From contig OZ026524.1 of the NCBI GenBank assembly GCA_964019695.1, positions 30,997,664 through 31,061,663 on the forward strand: 64,000 nt of DNA, written 5' to 3'. Positions 24,346 through 39,100 of this stretch are shown here, piece by piece. The DNA comes from Loripinus fragilis. Lineage: Eukaryota > Mollusca > Bivalvia > Lucinida > Lucinidae. The notes under the pieces were generated by a model. That model saw nothing but the letters and a program-made list of their open reading frames with translations, was not told where the DNA came from and ran no database searches. The number at the start of each line of letters is the position of its first letter. Positions within the stretch are counted from its first letter, which is position 1. Position numbers and translations under genes: made by a program.

Positions 24346-27230
24346 AGCTAGAATGTCTATTAGTGTAGCTACACTGTCTAATAGTGTTCCTAGACTGTCT
24401 ATTAGTGTAGCTAGACTGTCTACTAGTGTAGCTACACTGTCTCATAGTGTTCCTAGACTGTCTATTAGTGTAGCTAGACTGTCTATTAGAGTAGCTACAC
24501 TGTCTAATAGTGTTCCTAGACTGTCTATTAGTGTAGCTACACTTTCTAATAGTGTTCATAGACTGTCTGTTAGCGTAACTAGATTGTTTATCAATGAAGC
24601 TACACTGTCTATTAGTTTTCATAGACGGTCTGTTAGTGTAGCTAGACTGTGTACTAGTGTAGCTACATTGTCTATTGATGTTCCTAGACTGTCCGTTAGT
24701 GTAGCTAGATTGTCTATCAATGTAGCTACACTGTCTTTTAATTTTCTTATACTGTCTGTTAGAGTATCTACACTGTCTATTAGTGTTCATATACTGTCTG
24801 TTCGTGTAGCTAGACTGTCTTATAGTGTAGCTACACTGTCTTATAGTGTTCCTAGACTGTCTGTTAGCGTTACTAGATTGTTTATAAATGTAGCTACACT
24901 GTCTATTTGTTTTCATAGACGGTCTATTAGAGAAGCTACACTGTCTATAAGTGTTCATAGACTGTCTGTTAGTGTAGCTAGACTGTCTATTAATGTAGCT
25001 ACACTGTCTTATAGTGTTCCTAGACTGTCAATTAGTGAAGCTAGATTGTCTATTAGTGTAGCTACACTGTCTCATAGTGTTCCTAGACTGTCTATTAGTG
25101 TAGCTAGACTGTCTATTAGTGTAGCTACACTGTCTTATAGTGTTCCTAGACTGTCTATTAGTGTAGCTAGATTGTCTATTAGTGTAGCTACACTATCTAA
25201 TAGTGTTCCTAGACTGTCTACTAGTGTAGCTAGACTGTCTATTAGAGTAGCTACACTGTCTAATAGTGTTCCTAGACTGTCTTTTAGTGTAGCTAGATTG
25301 TCTATCAGTGTAGCTACACTGTCTAATAGTGTGCCTAGACTGTCTATTAGTGTAGCTAGATTGTCTATCAATATAGCTACACTGTCTATTAGTTTTCCTA
25401 TGCTGTCTGTTAGTTTAGCTAGACTGTCTACTAGTGTAGCAACATTGTCTATTAGTGTTCCTAGACTGTCTATTAGTATAGCTAGACTGTCTATTAGAGT
25501 AGCTAGATTGTCTATCAATATAGCTACACTGTCTATTAGTTTTCATAGACGGTCTGTTAGCGTAGCTAGACTGTCTACTAGTGTAGCTACATTGTCTATT
25601 GATGATCCTAGACTGTCCGTTAGTGTAGCTAGATTGTCTATCAATGTAGCTACATAGTCTTTTAATTTTCTTATACTGTCTGTTAGAGTAGCTACACTGT
25701 CTATTAGTGTTCATATACTGTCTGTTCGTGTAGCTAGACTGTCTATTAGTGTAGCTACACTTACTAATAGTGTTCCTAGACTGTCTTTTAGTGTAGCTAG
25801 ATTGTCTATCAATACAGCTACACTGTCTATTAGTTTTCCTCTGCTGTCTGTTAGTGTAGCTAGACTGTCTACTAGTGTAGCTACATTGTCTATTAGTGTT
25901 CCTAGACTGTCTATTAGTATAGCTAGACTGTCTATTAGAGTAGCTAGATTGTCTATCAATATAGCTACAATGTCTATTAGTTTTCCTATACTGTATGTTA
26001 GTGTAGCTAGACTGTCTACTAGTGTAGCTACATGGTCTATTGATGTTCCTAGACTATCCGTTAGTGTAGCTAGATTGTCTATCAATGTAGCTACACTGTC
26101 TATTAGTTTTCTTATACTGTCTGTTAGAGTAGCTACACTGTCTATTTGTTTTCATCGACGGTCTATTAGTTATCTACACTGTCTATTAGAGTTCATAGAC
26201 TGTCTGTTAGTGTAGCTCGACTGTCTTTTAGTGTAGCTACACTGTCTAATAGTGTTCCTAGACTGTCTATTAATGTAGCTAGACTGTCTACTAGTGTAGC
26301 TACACTGTCTTATAGTGTTCCTAGACTGTCTATTAGTGTAGCTAAACTGTCTATTAGTGAAGCTACACTGTCTAGTAGTGTTCCTAGACTGTCTATTAGT
26401 GTAGCTTGACTGTCTATTAGAGTAGCTACACTGTCTTATAGTGTTCCTAGACTGTCTATTAGTGTAGCTAGATTGTCTATTAGTGTAGCTACACTGTCTT
26501 ATTATGTTCCTAGACTGTCTATTAGTGTAGCTAGACTGTCTATTAGTGTAGCTACACTGTCTATTAGTGTTCATAGACTGTCTGTTAGTGTAGCTTGACT
26601 GTCTATTAGTGTAGCTACACTGTCTTATAGTGTTCCTAGACTTTCTATTAGTGTAGCTAGATTGTCTATTAGTGTAGCTACACTGTCTAATAGTGTTCCT
26701 AGACTGTCTACTAGTGTAGCTAGATTGTCTATTAGAGTAGCTACACCGATTAATAGTGTCCCTAGACTGTCTATTAGTGTAGCTAGATTGTCAATCAATA
26801 TAGCTACACTGTCTATTAGTTTTTATAGACGGTCTGTTAGTGTAGCTAGACTGTCTACTAGTGTAGCTACATTGTCTATTGATGTTCCTAGACTGTCCGT
26901 TAGTGAAGCTAGATTGTCTATCAATGTAGCTACACTGTCTATTAGTTTTCTTATACTGTCTGTTAGAGTAGCTACACTGTCTATTAGTGTTCATATACTG
27001 TCTGTTAGTGTAGCTAGACTGTCTATCAGTGTAGTTACACTGTCTAATAGTGTTCCTAGACTGTCTATTAGTGTAGCTAGGTTGTCTATTAGTGTAGCTA
27101 CACTGTCTAATAGTGTTCCTAGACTGTCTATTAGTGTTGCTACATTGTCTAATAGTGTTCCTAGACTGTCGACTAGTGTAGCTAGACTGTCTATTAGTGT
27201 AGCTACACTGTCTAATAGTGTTCCTAGACT
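23966..27230. repeat. Large block of array C, copy 2 (pairs with about 15770-19320)
   Basis: Partner of 15770-19320. Among shared rarities are ttttcctctgctgtctg (near 25837), the accg-containing monomer with tgtccctagactgtc (near 26744-26768), and tttttatagacgg (near 26820). Confidence 0.78.
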
Positions 27231-30200
27231 CTCTATTAGTTTAGCTAGATTGTGTATCAATATAGCTACACTGTCTATTAGTTTTCATAGACGGTCTGTT
27301 AGTGTAGCTAGACTGTCTACTAGTGTAGCTACATTGTCTATTGATGTTCCTAGACTGTCCGTTAGTGTAGCTAGATTGTCTATCAATGTAGCTACACTGT
27401 CCTTTAATTTTCTTATACTGTCTGTTAGAGTAGCTACACTGTCTATTAGTGTTCATATACTGTCTGTTCGTGTAGCTAGACTGTCTATTAGTGTAGCTAC
27501 ACTGTCTTATAGTGTTTCTAGACTGTCTATTAGTGTAGCTAGATTGTCTATCAATATAGCTACATTGTCTATTAGTTTTCATATACTGTCTGTTAGTGTA
27601 GCTAGACTGTCTACTAGTGTAGCTACATTGTCTATTAGTGTTCCTAGACTGTCTATTAGTGTAGCTAGACTGTCTATTAGAGTAGCTAGATTGTCTATCA
27701 ATATAGCTACACTGTCTATTAGTTTTCCTATACTGTATGTTAGTGTAGCTAGACTGTCTACTAGTGTAGCTACATTGTCTATTGATGTTCCTAGACTGTC
27801 CGTTAGTGTAGCTAGATTGTCTATCAATGTAGCTACACTGTCTTTTAATTTTCTTATACTGTCTGTTAGAGTAGCTACACTGTCTATTAGTGTTCATATA
27901 CTGTCTGTTCGTGTAACTAGACTGTCTATTAGTGTAGCTACACTGTCTAATAGTGTTCCTAGACTGTCTGTTAGCGTAACTAGGTTGTTTATCAATGTAG
28001 CTACACTGTCTATTTGTTTTCATAGACGGTCTCTTAGAGAAGCTACACTGTCTTTAAGTGTTCATAGACTGTCTGTTAGTGTAGCTAGACTGTCTATTAA
28101 TATAGCTACACTGTCTTATAGTGTTCCAAGACTGTCTATTAGTGAAGCTAGATTGTCTATTTGTGTAGCTACACTGTCTTATAGTGTTCCTAGACTGTCT
28201 ATTAGTGTAGCTAGATTGTATATTAGTGTAGCTACACTGTCTTATAGTGTTCCTAGACTGTCTATTAGTGTAGCTAGACTGTCTATTAGTGTAGCTACAC
28301 TGTCTTTAGTGTTCATAGACTGTCTGTTAGTGTAGCTAGACTGTCTATTAGTGTAGCTACACTGTCTTATAGTGTTCATAGACTGTCTTTTAGTGTAGCT
28401 AGATTGTCTATCAGTGTAGCTACACTGTCTAATAGTGTTCCTAGACTGTCTATTAGTGTAGCTGGATTTTGTATCAATATACCTACACCGTCTATTAGTT
28501 TTCATAGACGGTCTGTTAGTGTAGCTAGACTGTCTACTAGTGTAGCTACATTGTCTATTGATGTTCCTAGACTGTCCGTTAGTGTAGCTAGATTGTCTAT
28601 TAATGTAGCTACATAGTCTTTTAATTTTCTTATACTGTCTGTTAGAGTAGCTACACTGTCTATTAGTGTTCATATACTGTCTGTTCGTGTAGCTAGACTG
28701 TCTATTTGTGTAGCTAAACTGTCTAATAGTGTTCCTAGACTGTCTATTAGTGTAGCTAGATTGTCTATCAATATAGCTACACTGTCTATTAGTTTTCCTA
28801 GACTGTCTACTAGTGTAGCTACATTGTCTATAAGTGTTCCTAGACTGTCCATTAGTATAGCTAGACTGTCTATTAGAGTAGCTAGATTGTCTATCAATAT
28901 AGCTACACTGTCTATTAGTTTTCCTTTACTGTATGTTAGTGTAGCTAGACTGTCTACTAGTGTAGTTACATGGTCTATTGATGTTCCTAGACTATCCGTT
29001 AGTGTAGCTAGATTGTCTATCAATGTAGCTACACTGTCTATTAGTTTTCTTATACTGTCTGTTAGAGTAGCTACACTGTCTATTTGTTTTCATCGACGGT
29101 CTATTAGTTATCTACACTGTCTATTAGAGTTCATAGACTCTCTGTTAGTGTAGCTAGACTGTCTTTTAGTGTAGCTACACTGTCTAATAGTGTTACTAGA
29201 CTGTCTATTAGTGTAGCTAGACTGTCTACTAGTGTAGCTACACTGTCTTATAGTGTTCCTAGACTGTCTATTAGTGTAGCTAGTCTGTCTATTAGTGTAG
29301 CTACACTGTCTAATAGTGTTCCTAGACTGTCAATTAGTGTAGCTAGACTGTCTATTAGAGTAGCTACACTGTCTTATAGTGTTCCTAGACTGTCTATTAG
29401 TGTAGCTACACTGTCTTATAGTGTTCCTAGACTGTCTATTAGTGTAGCTAGACTGTCTATTAGTGTAGCTACACTGTCTTTTAGTGTTCATAGACTCTCT
29501 GTTAGTGTAGCTTGACTGTCTATCAATGTAGCTACACTGTCTATAGTGTTCCTATACTGTCTGTTAGAGTAGCTACACTGTCTATTAGTTTTCATATACT
29601 GTCTGTTAGTGTAGCTAGACTGTCTATTAGTGAAGCTACACTGCCTAATAGTGTTTCTAGACTGTCTATTAGTGTAGCTAGATTGTCTATTAATATAGCT
29701 ACACTGTCTATTAGTTTTCCTATACTGTCTGTTAGTGTAGCTATTCTGTCTATTAGTGTAGCTACACTGTCTAATAGTGTTCCTAGACTGTCTATTAGTG
29801 TAGCTACATTGTCTAATAGTGTTCCTAGACTGTCTACTAGTGTAGCTAGACTGTCTATTAGTGTAGCTAGATTGTGTATCAATATAGCTACACTGTCTAT
29901 TAGTTTTCATAGACGGTCTGTTAGTGTAGCTAGACTGTCTACTAGAGTAGCTACATTGTCTATTGATGTTATTAGACTGTCCGTTAGTGTAGCTAGATTG
30001 TCTATCAATGTAGCTACACTGTCTTTTAATTTTCTTATACTGTCTGTTAGAGTAGCTACACTGTCTATTAGTGTTCATATACTGTCTGTTCGTGTAGCTA
30101 GACTGTCTATTAGTGTAACTACACTGTCTAATAGTTTTTCTAGACTGTCTATTAGTGTAGCTAGATTGTCTATCAATATAGCTACACTGTCTATTAGTTT

Positions 30201-31686
30201 TCCTATACTGTCTGTTAGTCTAGCTAGTCAGTCTATTAGTGTAGCTACACTGTCTAATAGTGTTCCTAGACTGTCTATTAGTGTAGCTAGACTGTCTATT
30301 AGAGTAGCTACACTGTCTTATAGTGTTCCTAGACTGTCTATTAGTGTAGCTACACTGTCTAATAGTGTTCCTAGACTGTCTGTAAGCGTAACTAAATTGT
30401 TTATCAATGTAGCTACACTGTCTATTGCTTTCATAGACGGTCTATTAGAGAAGCTACACTGTCTATAAGTGTTCATAGACTGTCTGTTAGTGTAGCTAGA
30501 CTGTCTATTAATGTAGCTACACTGTCTTTTAGTGTTCCTAGACTGTCTTTTAGTGTAGCTAGATTGTCTATTAGTGTAGCTACACTGTCTTATAGTGTTC
30601 CTAGACTGTCTATTATTGTAGCTTGACTGTCTATTAGTGTAGCTTCACTGTCTATTAGTGTTCATAGACTGTCTGTTAGTGTAGATAGACTGTCTATTAG
30701 TGTAGCTACACTGTCTTATAGTGTTCCTAGACTGTCTATTAGTGTAGCTAGATTGTCTATTAGTGTAGCTACACTGTCTATTAGTTTTCCTATACTGTCT
30801 GTTAGTGTAGCTAGACTGTCTACTAGTGTAGCTACATTGTCTATTAGTGTTTCTAGATCGTCTAATAGTGTCCCTAGACTGTCTATTAGTGTAGCTAGAT
30901 TGTCTATCAATATTGCTACACTGTCTATTAGTTTTTATAAACGGTCTGTAAGTGTAGCTAGACTGTCTACTAGTGTAGCTACATTGTCAATTGATGTTCC
31001 TAGACTGTCCGTTAGTGAAGCTAGATTGTCTATTAATGTAGCTACACTGTCTTATAGTGTTCCTAGACTGTCTATTATTGTAGCTAGATTGTCTATTAGT
31101 GTAGCTACACTGTCTTATAGTGTTCCTAGACTGTCTATTAGTGTAGCTAGATTGTCTATTAGTGTAGCTACACTGTCTTATAGTGTTCCTAGACTGTCTA
31201 TTAGTGTAGCTAGACTGTCTATTAGTGTAGCTACACTGTCTTTTAGTGTTCATGGACTGTCTATTAGTGTAGCTAGACTGTCTATCAATATAGCTACACT
31301 GTCTATTAGTTTTTATAGACGGTCTGTAAGTGTAGCTAGACTGTCTACTAGTGTAGCTACATTGTCTATTGATGTTCCTAGACTGTCCGTTAGTGAAGCT
31401 AGATTGTCTATTAATGTAGCTACACTGTCTTATAGTGTTCCTAGACTGTCTATTAGTGTAGCTAGATTGTCTATTAGTGTAGCTACACTGTCTTATAGTG
31501 TTCCTAGACTGTCTATTAGTGTAGCTAGATTGTCTATTAGTGTAGCTACACTATCTTATAGTGTTCCAAGACTGTCTATTAGTGTAGCTAGACTGTCTAT
31601 TAGTGTAGCTACACTGTCTTTTAGTGTTCATAGACTGTCTGTTAGTGTAGCTAGACTGTCTATTAGTGTAGCTAAACTGTCTTATA

Positions 31687-31886
31687 NNNNNNNNNNNNNN
31701 NNNNNNNNNNNNNNNNNNNNNNNNNNNNNNNNNNNNNNNNNNNNNNNNNNNNNNNNNNNNNNNNNNNNNNNNNNNNNNNNNNNNNNNNNNNNNNNNNNNN
31801 NNNNNNNNNNNNNNNNNNNNNNNNNNNNNNNNNNNNNNNNNNNNNNNNNNNNNNNNNNNNNNNNNNNNNNNNNNNNNNNNNNNNNN
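31687..31886. other. Assembly gap, 200 N
   Basis: Exactly 200 undetermined bases. A round number suggests a conventional scaffold gap rather than a measured length. The left flank ends actgtcttata and the right flank begins gtgttcatagactgtc; joined directly they form a normal in-phase junction of array C, as seen for example at 28373-28386. Confidence 0.97.
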
Positions 31887-33167
31887 GTGTTCATAGACTG
31901 TCTATTAGTGTAGCTAGATTGTCTATTAGTGTAGCTACACTATCTAATAGTGTTCCTAGACTGTCTACTAGTGTAGCTAGACTGTCTATTAGAGTAGCTA
32001 CACTGTCTAATAGTGTTCCCAGACTGTCTATTAGTGTAGCTAGGTTGTCTATTAGTGTAGCTACACTGTCTAATAGTGTTTCTTGACTGTCTATTAGTGT
32101 AGCTACATTGTCTAATAGTGTTCCTAGACTGTCTACTAGTGTAGCTAGACTGTCTATTAGTGTAGCTACACTGTCTAATAGTGTTCCTAGACTGTCTATT
32201 AGTGTAGCTAGATTGTGTATCAATATAGCTACACTGTCTATTAGTTTTCATAGACGGTCTGTTAGTGTAGCTAGACTGTCTGCTAGTGTAGCTACATTGT
32301 CTATTGATGTTCCTAGACTGTCCGTTAGTGTAGCTAGATTGTCTATCAATGTAGCTACACTGTCTTTTAATTTTCTTATATTGTCTGTTAGAGTAGCTAC
32401 ACTGTCTATTAGTGTTCATATACTGTCTGTTCGTGTAGCTAGACTGTCTACTAGTGTAGCTAGACTGTCTATTAGTGTAGCTACACTGTCTAATAGTGTT
32501 CCTAGACTGTCTATTAGTGTAGCTAGATTGTCTATCAATATAGCTACACTGTCTATTAGTTTTCCTATACTGTCTGTTAGTGTAGCTAGACTGTCTACTA
32601 GTGTAGCTACATTGTCTATTAGTGTTCCTAGACTGTCTATTAGTATAGCTAGACTGTCTATTAGAGTAGCTAGATTGTCTATCAATATAGCTACACTGTC
32701 TATTAGTTTTCCTATACTGTATGTTAGTGCAACTAGACTGTCTACTAGTGTAGCTACATGGTCTATTGATGTTCCTAGACTATCCGTTAGTGTAGCTAGA
32801 TTGTCTATCAATGTAGCTACACTGTCTATTAGTTTTCTTATACTTTCTGTTAGAGTAGCTACACTGTCTATTTGTTTTAATCGACGGTCTATTAGTTATC
32901 TACACTGTCTATTAGAGTTCATAGACTGTCTGTTAGTGTAGCTAGACTGTCTATTAGTGTAGCTACACTGTCTAATAGTGTTCCTAGACTGACTATTAGT
33001 GTAGCTAGACTGTCTACTAGTGTAGCTACACTGTCTTATAGTGTTCCTAGACTGTCTATTAGTGTAGCTAGTCTGTCTATTAGTGTAGCTACACAGTCTT
33101 ATAGTGTTCCTAGACTGTCCGTTAGTGTAGCTAGATTGTCTATTAATGTAGCTACACTGTCTTTTAA

Positions 33168-36100
33168 TTTTCTTATACTGTCTGTTAGAGTAGCTATACT
33201 GTCTATTAGTGTTCATATACTGTCTGTTCGTGTAGCTAGACTGTCTATTAGTGTAGCTACACTGTCTAATAGTGTTTCTAGACTGTCTATTAGTGAAGCT
33301 AGATTGTCTATCAATATAGCTACACTTTCTATAAGTTTTCCTATACTGTCTGTTAGTGTAGCTAGTCTGTCTATTAGTGTAGCTACACTGTCTAATAGTG
33401 TTCCTAGACTGTCTATTAGTGTAGCTAGACTGTCTATTAGAGTAGCTACACTGTCTAATAGTGTTCCTAGACTGTCTATTAGTGTAGCTTCACTGTCTAA
33501 TAGTGATCCTAGACTGTCTCTTAGCGTAACTATATTGTTTATCAATGTAGCTACACTGTCTATTTGTTTTCATAGACGGTCTATTAGAGAAGCTACACTG
33601 TTTATAAGTGTTCATACACTGTCTGTTAGTGTAGCTAGATAGTCTATTAGTGTAGCTACACTGTCTTATAGTGTTCCTAGACTGTCTATTAGTGTAGCTA
33701 GACTGTCTATTAGTGTAGCTACACTGTCTATTAGTGTTCATAGACTATCTGTTAGTGTAGCTAGACTGTCTATTAGTGTAGCTACACTGTCTTATAGTGT
33801 TCCTAGACTGTCTATTAGTGTAGCTAGATTGTCTATTAGTGTAGCTAGATTGTCTATCAATATAGCTACACTGTCTATTAGTTTTCCTATACTGTCTGTT
33901 AGTGTAGCTAGACTGTCTACTAGTGTAGCTACATTGTCTATTAGTGTTCCTAGACTGTCTATTAGTGTAGCTAGACTGTCTATTAGAGTAGCTAGATTGT
34001 CTATCAATATAGCTACACTGTCTATTAGTTTTCCTATACTGTATTTTAGTTTAGCTAGACTGTCTACTAGTGTAGCTACATTGTCTATTGATGTTCCTAG
34101 ACTGTCCGTTAGTGTAGCTATATTGTCTATCAATGTAGCTACACTGTCTATAAGTTTTCTTATACTGTCTGTTAGAGTAGCTACACTGTCTATTTGTTTT
34201 CATCGACGGTTTATTAGTTAGCTACACTGTCTATAAGAGTTCAAAGACTGTCTGTTAGTGTAGCTAGAATGTCTATTAGTGTAGCTACACTGTCTAATAG
34301 TGTTCCTAGACTGTCTATTAGTGTAGAAAGACTGTCTACTAGTGTAGCTACACTGTCTTATAGTGTTCCTAGACTGTCTATTAGTGTAGCTAGACTGTCT
34401 ATTAGTGTAGCTACACTGTCTAATAGTGTTCCTAGACTGTCTATTAGTGTAGCTAGACTGTCTATTAGAGTAGCTACACTGTCTAATAGTGTTCCTAGAC
34501 TGTCTGTTAGCGTAAATAGATTGTTTATCAATGTAGCTACACTGTCTATTAGTTTTCATAGACGGTCTGTTAGTGTAGCTAGACTGTCTACTAGTGTAGC
34601 TACATTGTCTATTGATGTTCCTAGACTGTCCGTTAGTGTAGCTAGATAGTCTATCAATGTAGCTACACTGTCTTTTAATTTTCTTATACTGTCTGTTAGA
34701 GTAGCTACACTGTCTATTAGTGTTCATATACTGTCTGTTCGTGTAGCTAGACTGTCTATTAGTGTAGCTACACTGTCTAATAGTGTTTCTAGACTGTCTA
34801 TTAGTGTAGCTAGATTGTCTATCAATATAGCTACACTGTCTATTAGTTTTCCTATACTGTCTGTTAGTGTAGCTAGACTGTCTACTAGTGTAGCTACATT
34901 GTCTATTAGTGTTCCTAGACTGTCTATTAGTGTATCTAGACTGTCTATTAGAGTAGCTAGATTGTCTATCAATATAGCTACACTGTCTATTAGTTTTCCT
35001 ATACTGTTTGTAAGTGTAGCTAGACTGTCTACTAGTGTAGCTACATTGTCTATTGATGTTCCTAGACTGTCCGTTAGTGTAGCTAGATTGTCTATCAATG
35101 TAGCTACAGTGTCTATAAGTTTTCTTATACTGTCTGTTAGAGTAGCTACACTGTCTATTTGTTTTCATCGACGGTCTATTAGTTAGCTACACTGTCTATT
35201 AGAGTTCATAGACTGTCTGTTAGTGTAGCTAGAATGTCTATTAGTGTAGCTACACTGTCTAATAGTGTTCCTAGACTGTCTATTAGTGTAGCTAGAATGT
35301 CTACTAGTGTAGCTACACTGTCTTATAGTGTTCCTAGACTGTCTATTAGTGTATCTAGACTGTCTATTAGAGTAGCTACACTGTCTAATAGTGTTCCTAG
35401 ACTGTCTATTAGTGTAGCTACGAAGACTAACAGTGTTCCTAGACTGTCTGTTAGCGTAACTAGATTGTTTATCAATGTAGCTACACTGTCTATTTGTTTT
35501 CATACACGGTCTATTAGAGAAGCTACACTGTCTTCAAGTGTTCATAGACTGTCCGTTAGTGTAGCTAGACTGTCTATTAATGTAGGTACACTGTCTTATA
35601 GTGTTCCTACACTGTCTATTAGTGTAGCTAGATTGTCTATTAGTGTAGCTACACTGTCTTATAGTGTTCCTAGACTGTCTATTAGTGTAGCTAGATTGTC
35701 TATTAGTGTAGCTACACTATCTTATAGTGTTCCTAGACTGTCTATTAGTGTAGCTAGTCTGTCTATAAGTGTAGCTACACTGTTTAATAGTGTTCCTAGA
35801 CTGTCTATTAGTGTAGCTAGACTGTCTATTAGAGTAGCTACACTGTCTAATAGTGTTCCTAGACTGTCTATTAGTGTAGCTACACTGTCTTATAGTGTTC
35901 CTAGACTGTCTGTTAGCGTGTCTAGATTGTTTATCAATGTAGCTACACTGTCTATTTATTTTCATAGACGGTCTATTAGAGAAGCTACACTGTCTATAAG
36001 TGTTCATAGACTGTCTTTTAGTGTTCCTAGGCTGTCTATTAGTGTAGCTAGATTGTCTTATAGTGAAGCTACACTGTCTTATAGTGTTCCTAGACTGTCT

Positions 36101-39100
36101 ATTAGTGTAGCTAGACTGTCTATTAGTGTAGCTACACTGTCTATTAGTGTTCATAGACTGTCTGTTAGTGTAGCTGCTCTGTCTATTAGTGTAGCTACAC
36201 TGTCTTATAGTGTTCCTAGACTGTCTATTAGTGTAGCTAGATTGTCTATTAGTGTAGCTACACCGTCTTATAGTGTCCCTAGACTGTCCATTAGTGTAGC
36301 TAGATTGTCTATCAATATAGCTACACTGTCTATTAGTTTTTTTAGACGGTCTGTTAGTGTAGCTAGACTGTCTACTAGTGTAGCTACATTGTCTATTGAT
36401 GTTCCTAGACTGTCCGTTAGTGAAGCTAGATTGTCTATCGATGTAGCTACACTGTCTATTACTTTTCTTATACTGTCTGTTAGAGTAGCTACACTGTCTA
36501 TTAGTGTTCACATACTGTCTATTAGTGTAGCTACACTGTCTATCAGTGTAGCTACACTGTCTAATAGTGTTCCTAGACTGTGTATTAGTGTAGCTAGGTT
36601 GTCTATTAGTGTAGCTACACTGTCTAATAGTGTTCCTAGACTGTCTATTAGTGGAGCTACATTGTCTAATAGTGTTCCTAGACTGTCTACTAGTGTAGCT
36701 AGACTGTCTATTAGTGTAGCTACACTGTCTAATAGTGTTCCTAGACTGTCTATTAGTGTAGCTAGATTGTGTATCAATATAGCTACACTGTCTATTAGTT
36801 TTCATAGACGGTCTGTTAGGGTAGCTAGACTGTCTACTAGTGTAACTACATTGTCTATTGATGTTCCTAGACTGTCCGTTAGTGTAGCTAGATTGTCTAT
36901 CAATGTAGCTACACTGTCTTTTTATTGTCTTATACTGTCTGTTAGAGTAGCTAGACTGTCTATTAGTGTTCATATACTGTCTGTTCGTGTAGCTAGACTG
37001 TCTATTAGTGTAGCTACACTGTCTAATAGTGTTTCTAGACTGTCTATTAGTGTAGCTAGGTTGTCTATCAATATAGCTACACTGTCTATTAGTTTTCCTA
37101 TACTGTCTGTTAGTGTAGCTAGACTGTCTACTAGTGTAGCTACATTGTCTATTAGTGTTCCTAGACTGTCTATACGTGTAGCTAGACTGTCTATTAGAAT
37201 AGCTAGATTGTCTATCAATATAGCTACACTGTCTATTAGTTTTCCTATACTGTATGTTAGTGTAGCTAGACTGTCTACTAGTATAGCTACATTGTCTATT
37301 GATGTTCCTAGACTGTCCGTTAGTGTAGCTAGATTGTCTATCAATGTAGCTACACTGTCTTTAAGTTTTCTTATACTGTCTGTTAGAGTAGCAACACTGT
37401 CTGTTTGTTTTCATCGACGGTCTAATAGTTAGCTACACTGTCTATTAGAGTTAATAGACTGTCTGTTAGTGTAGCTAGAATGTCTATTAGTGTAGCTACA
37501 CTGTCTAATAGTGTTCCTAGACTGTCTATTAGTGTAGCTACACTGTCTAATAGTGTAGCTACACTGTCTTATAGTGTTCCTAGACTGTCTATTAGTGTAG
37601 CTAGACTGTCTATTAGTGTAGCTACACTGTCTAATAATGTTCCTAGACTGTCTATTAGTGTAGCTAGACTGTCTATTAGAGTAGCTACACTGTCTAATAG
37701 TGTTCCTAGACTGTCTTTTAGTGTAGCTACACTGTCTAATAGTGTTCCTAGACTGTCTGTTAGCGTAACTGAATTGTTTATCAATGTAGCTACACTGTCT
37801 ATTTGTTTTCTAGACGGTCTATTAGAGAAGCTACACTGTCTATTAGTGTTCATAGACTGTCTGTTAGAGTAGCTACACTGTCTATTAATGTACCTACACT
37901 GTCTTATAGTGTTCCTAGACTGTCTATTAGTGTAGCTAGATTGTCTATTAGTGTAGCTACACTGTCTTATGGTGTTCCTAGACTGTCTATAAGTGTAGCT
38001 AGACTGTCTATTAGTGTAGCTACACTGTCTTTTAGTGTTCATAGACTGTCTGTTAGTGTAGCTAGACTGTCTATTAGTGTAGCTACACTGTCTTATAGTG
38101 TTCATAGACTGTCTTTTAGTGTAGCTAGATTGTCTATTAGTGTAGCAACACTATCTAATAGTGTTCCTAGACTGTCTACTAGTGCAGCTAGACTGTCTAT
38201 TATAGTAGCTACACTGTCTAATAGTATTCCTAGACTGTCTTTTAGTGTAGCTAGATTGCCTATCAATATAGCTACACTGTCTATTAGTTTTCATAGACGG
38301 TCTGTTAGTGTAGCTAGACTGTCTACTAGTGTAGCTACATTGTCTATTGATGTTCCTAGACTGTCCGTTAGTGTAGCTAGATTGTCTATCAATGTAGCTA
38401 CACTGTCTTTTAATTTTCTTATACTGTCTGTTAGAGCAGCTACACTGTCTATTAGTGTTCATATACTGTCTGTTCGTGTAGCTAGACAGTCTATTAGTGT
38501 AGCTACACTGTCTAATAGTGTTCCTAGACTGTCTATTAGTGTAGCTAGATTGTCTATCAATATAGCTACACTGTCTATTAGGTTTCCTATACTGTATGTT
38601 AGTGTAGCTAGACTGTCTACTAGTGTAGCTACATTGTCTATTAGTGTTCCTAGACTATCTATTAGTATAGCTCGACAGTCTATTAGAGTAGCTAGATTGT
38701 CTATCAATATAGCTACACTGTCTATTAGTTTTCCTATACTGTATGTTAGTGTAGCTAGACTGTCTACTGGTGAAGCTACATGGTCTATTGATGTTCCTAG
38801 ATATCCATTAGTGTAGCTAGATTGTCTATCAAGGAAGCTACACTGTCTATTAGTTTTCTTATACTGTCTGTTAGAGTAGCTACACTGTCTATTTGTTTTC
38901 ATCGACGGTCTATTAGTTATCTACACTGTCTATTAGAGTTCATAGACTGTCTGTTAGTGTAGCTAGACTGTCTATTAGTGTAGCTACACTGTCTAATAGT
39001 GTTCCTAGACTGTCTATTAGTGTAGCTAGATTGTCTATTAGTGTAGCTACACTGTCTTTTAGTGTTCATAGACTGTCTGTTAGTGTAGCTAGACTGTCTA

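Larger units (their letters stand above)
12867..31686. repeat. Tandem satellite array C, 21-bp monomer, left part
   Basis: Continuous 21-bp monomers with the core gtagctagactgtctatta. Three main types tend to alternate: one with gtagctacactgtctaata, one with gttcctagactgtctatta, and one with gtagctagactgtctatta, giving a 63-bp trimer. Rarer types mark positions: attgatgttcctagactgtc, tttcatagacggtctgttag, tttcatcgacggtctatt. All monomers have the same orientation; I saw no inverted segment and no unique DNA. The consensus is open in one plus frame and two minus frames, which accounts for the many open stretches on both strands. Function unknown. Confidence 0.97.

Noticed and set aside
26662..28335. 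557-codon plus-strand open frame in array C
   Set aside because: Same repeat-derived frame; it starts at TTG within a monomer and ends where an indel shifts the register.
35234..37432. 732-codon plus-strand open frame (and its copy at 42011-44209)
   Set aside because: It is a seven-residue repeat (LSISVAR, LSISVAT, LSNSVPR) that follows automatically from a 21-bp monomer with no stop in this frame. Two minus-strand frames are open over the same DNA. The copy is explained by the 6.78-kb duplication. There is no unique sequence, and I saw no splice structure or flanking gene signals.
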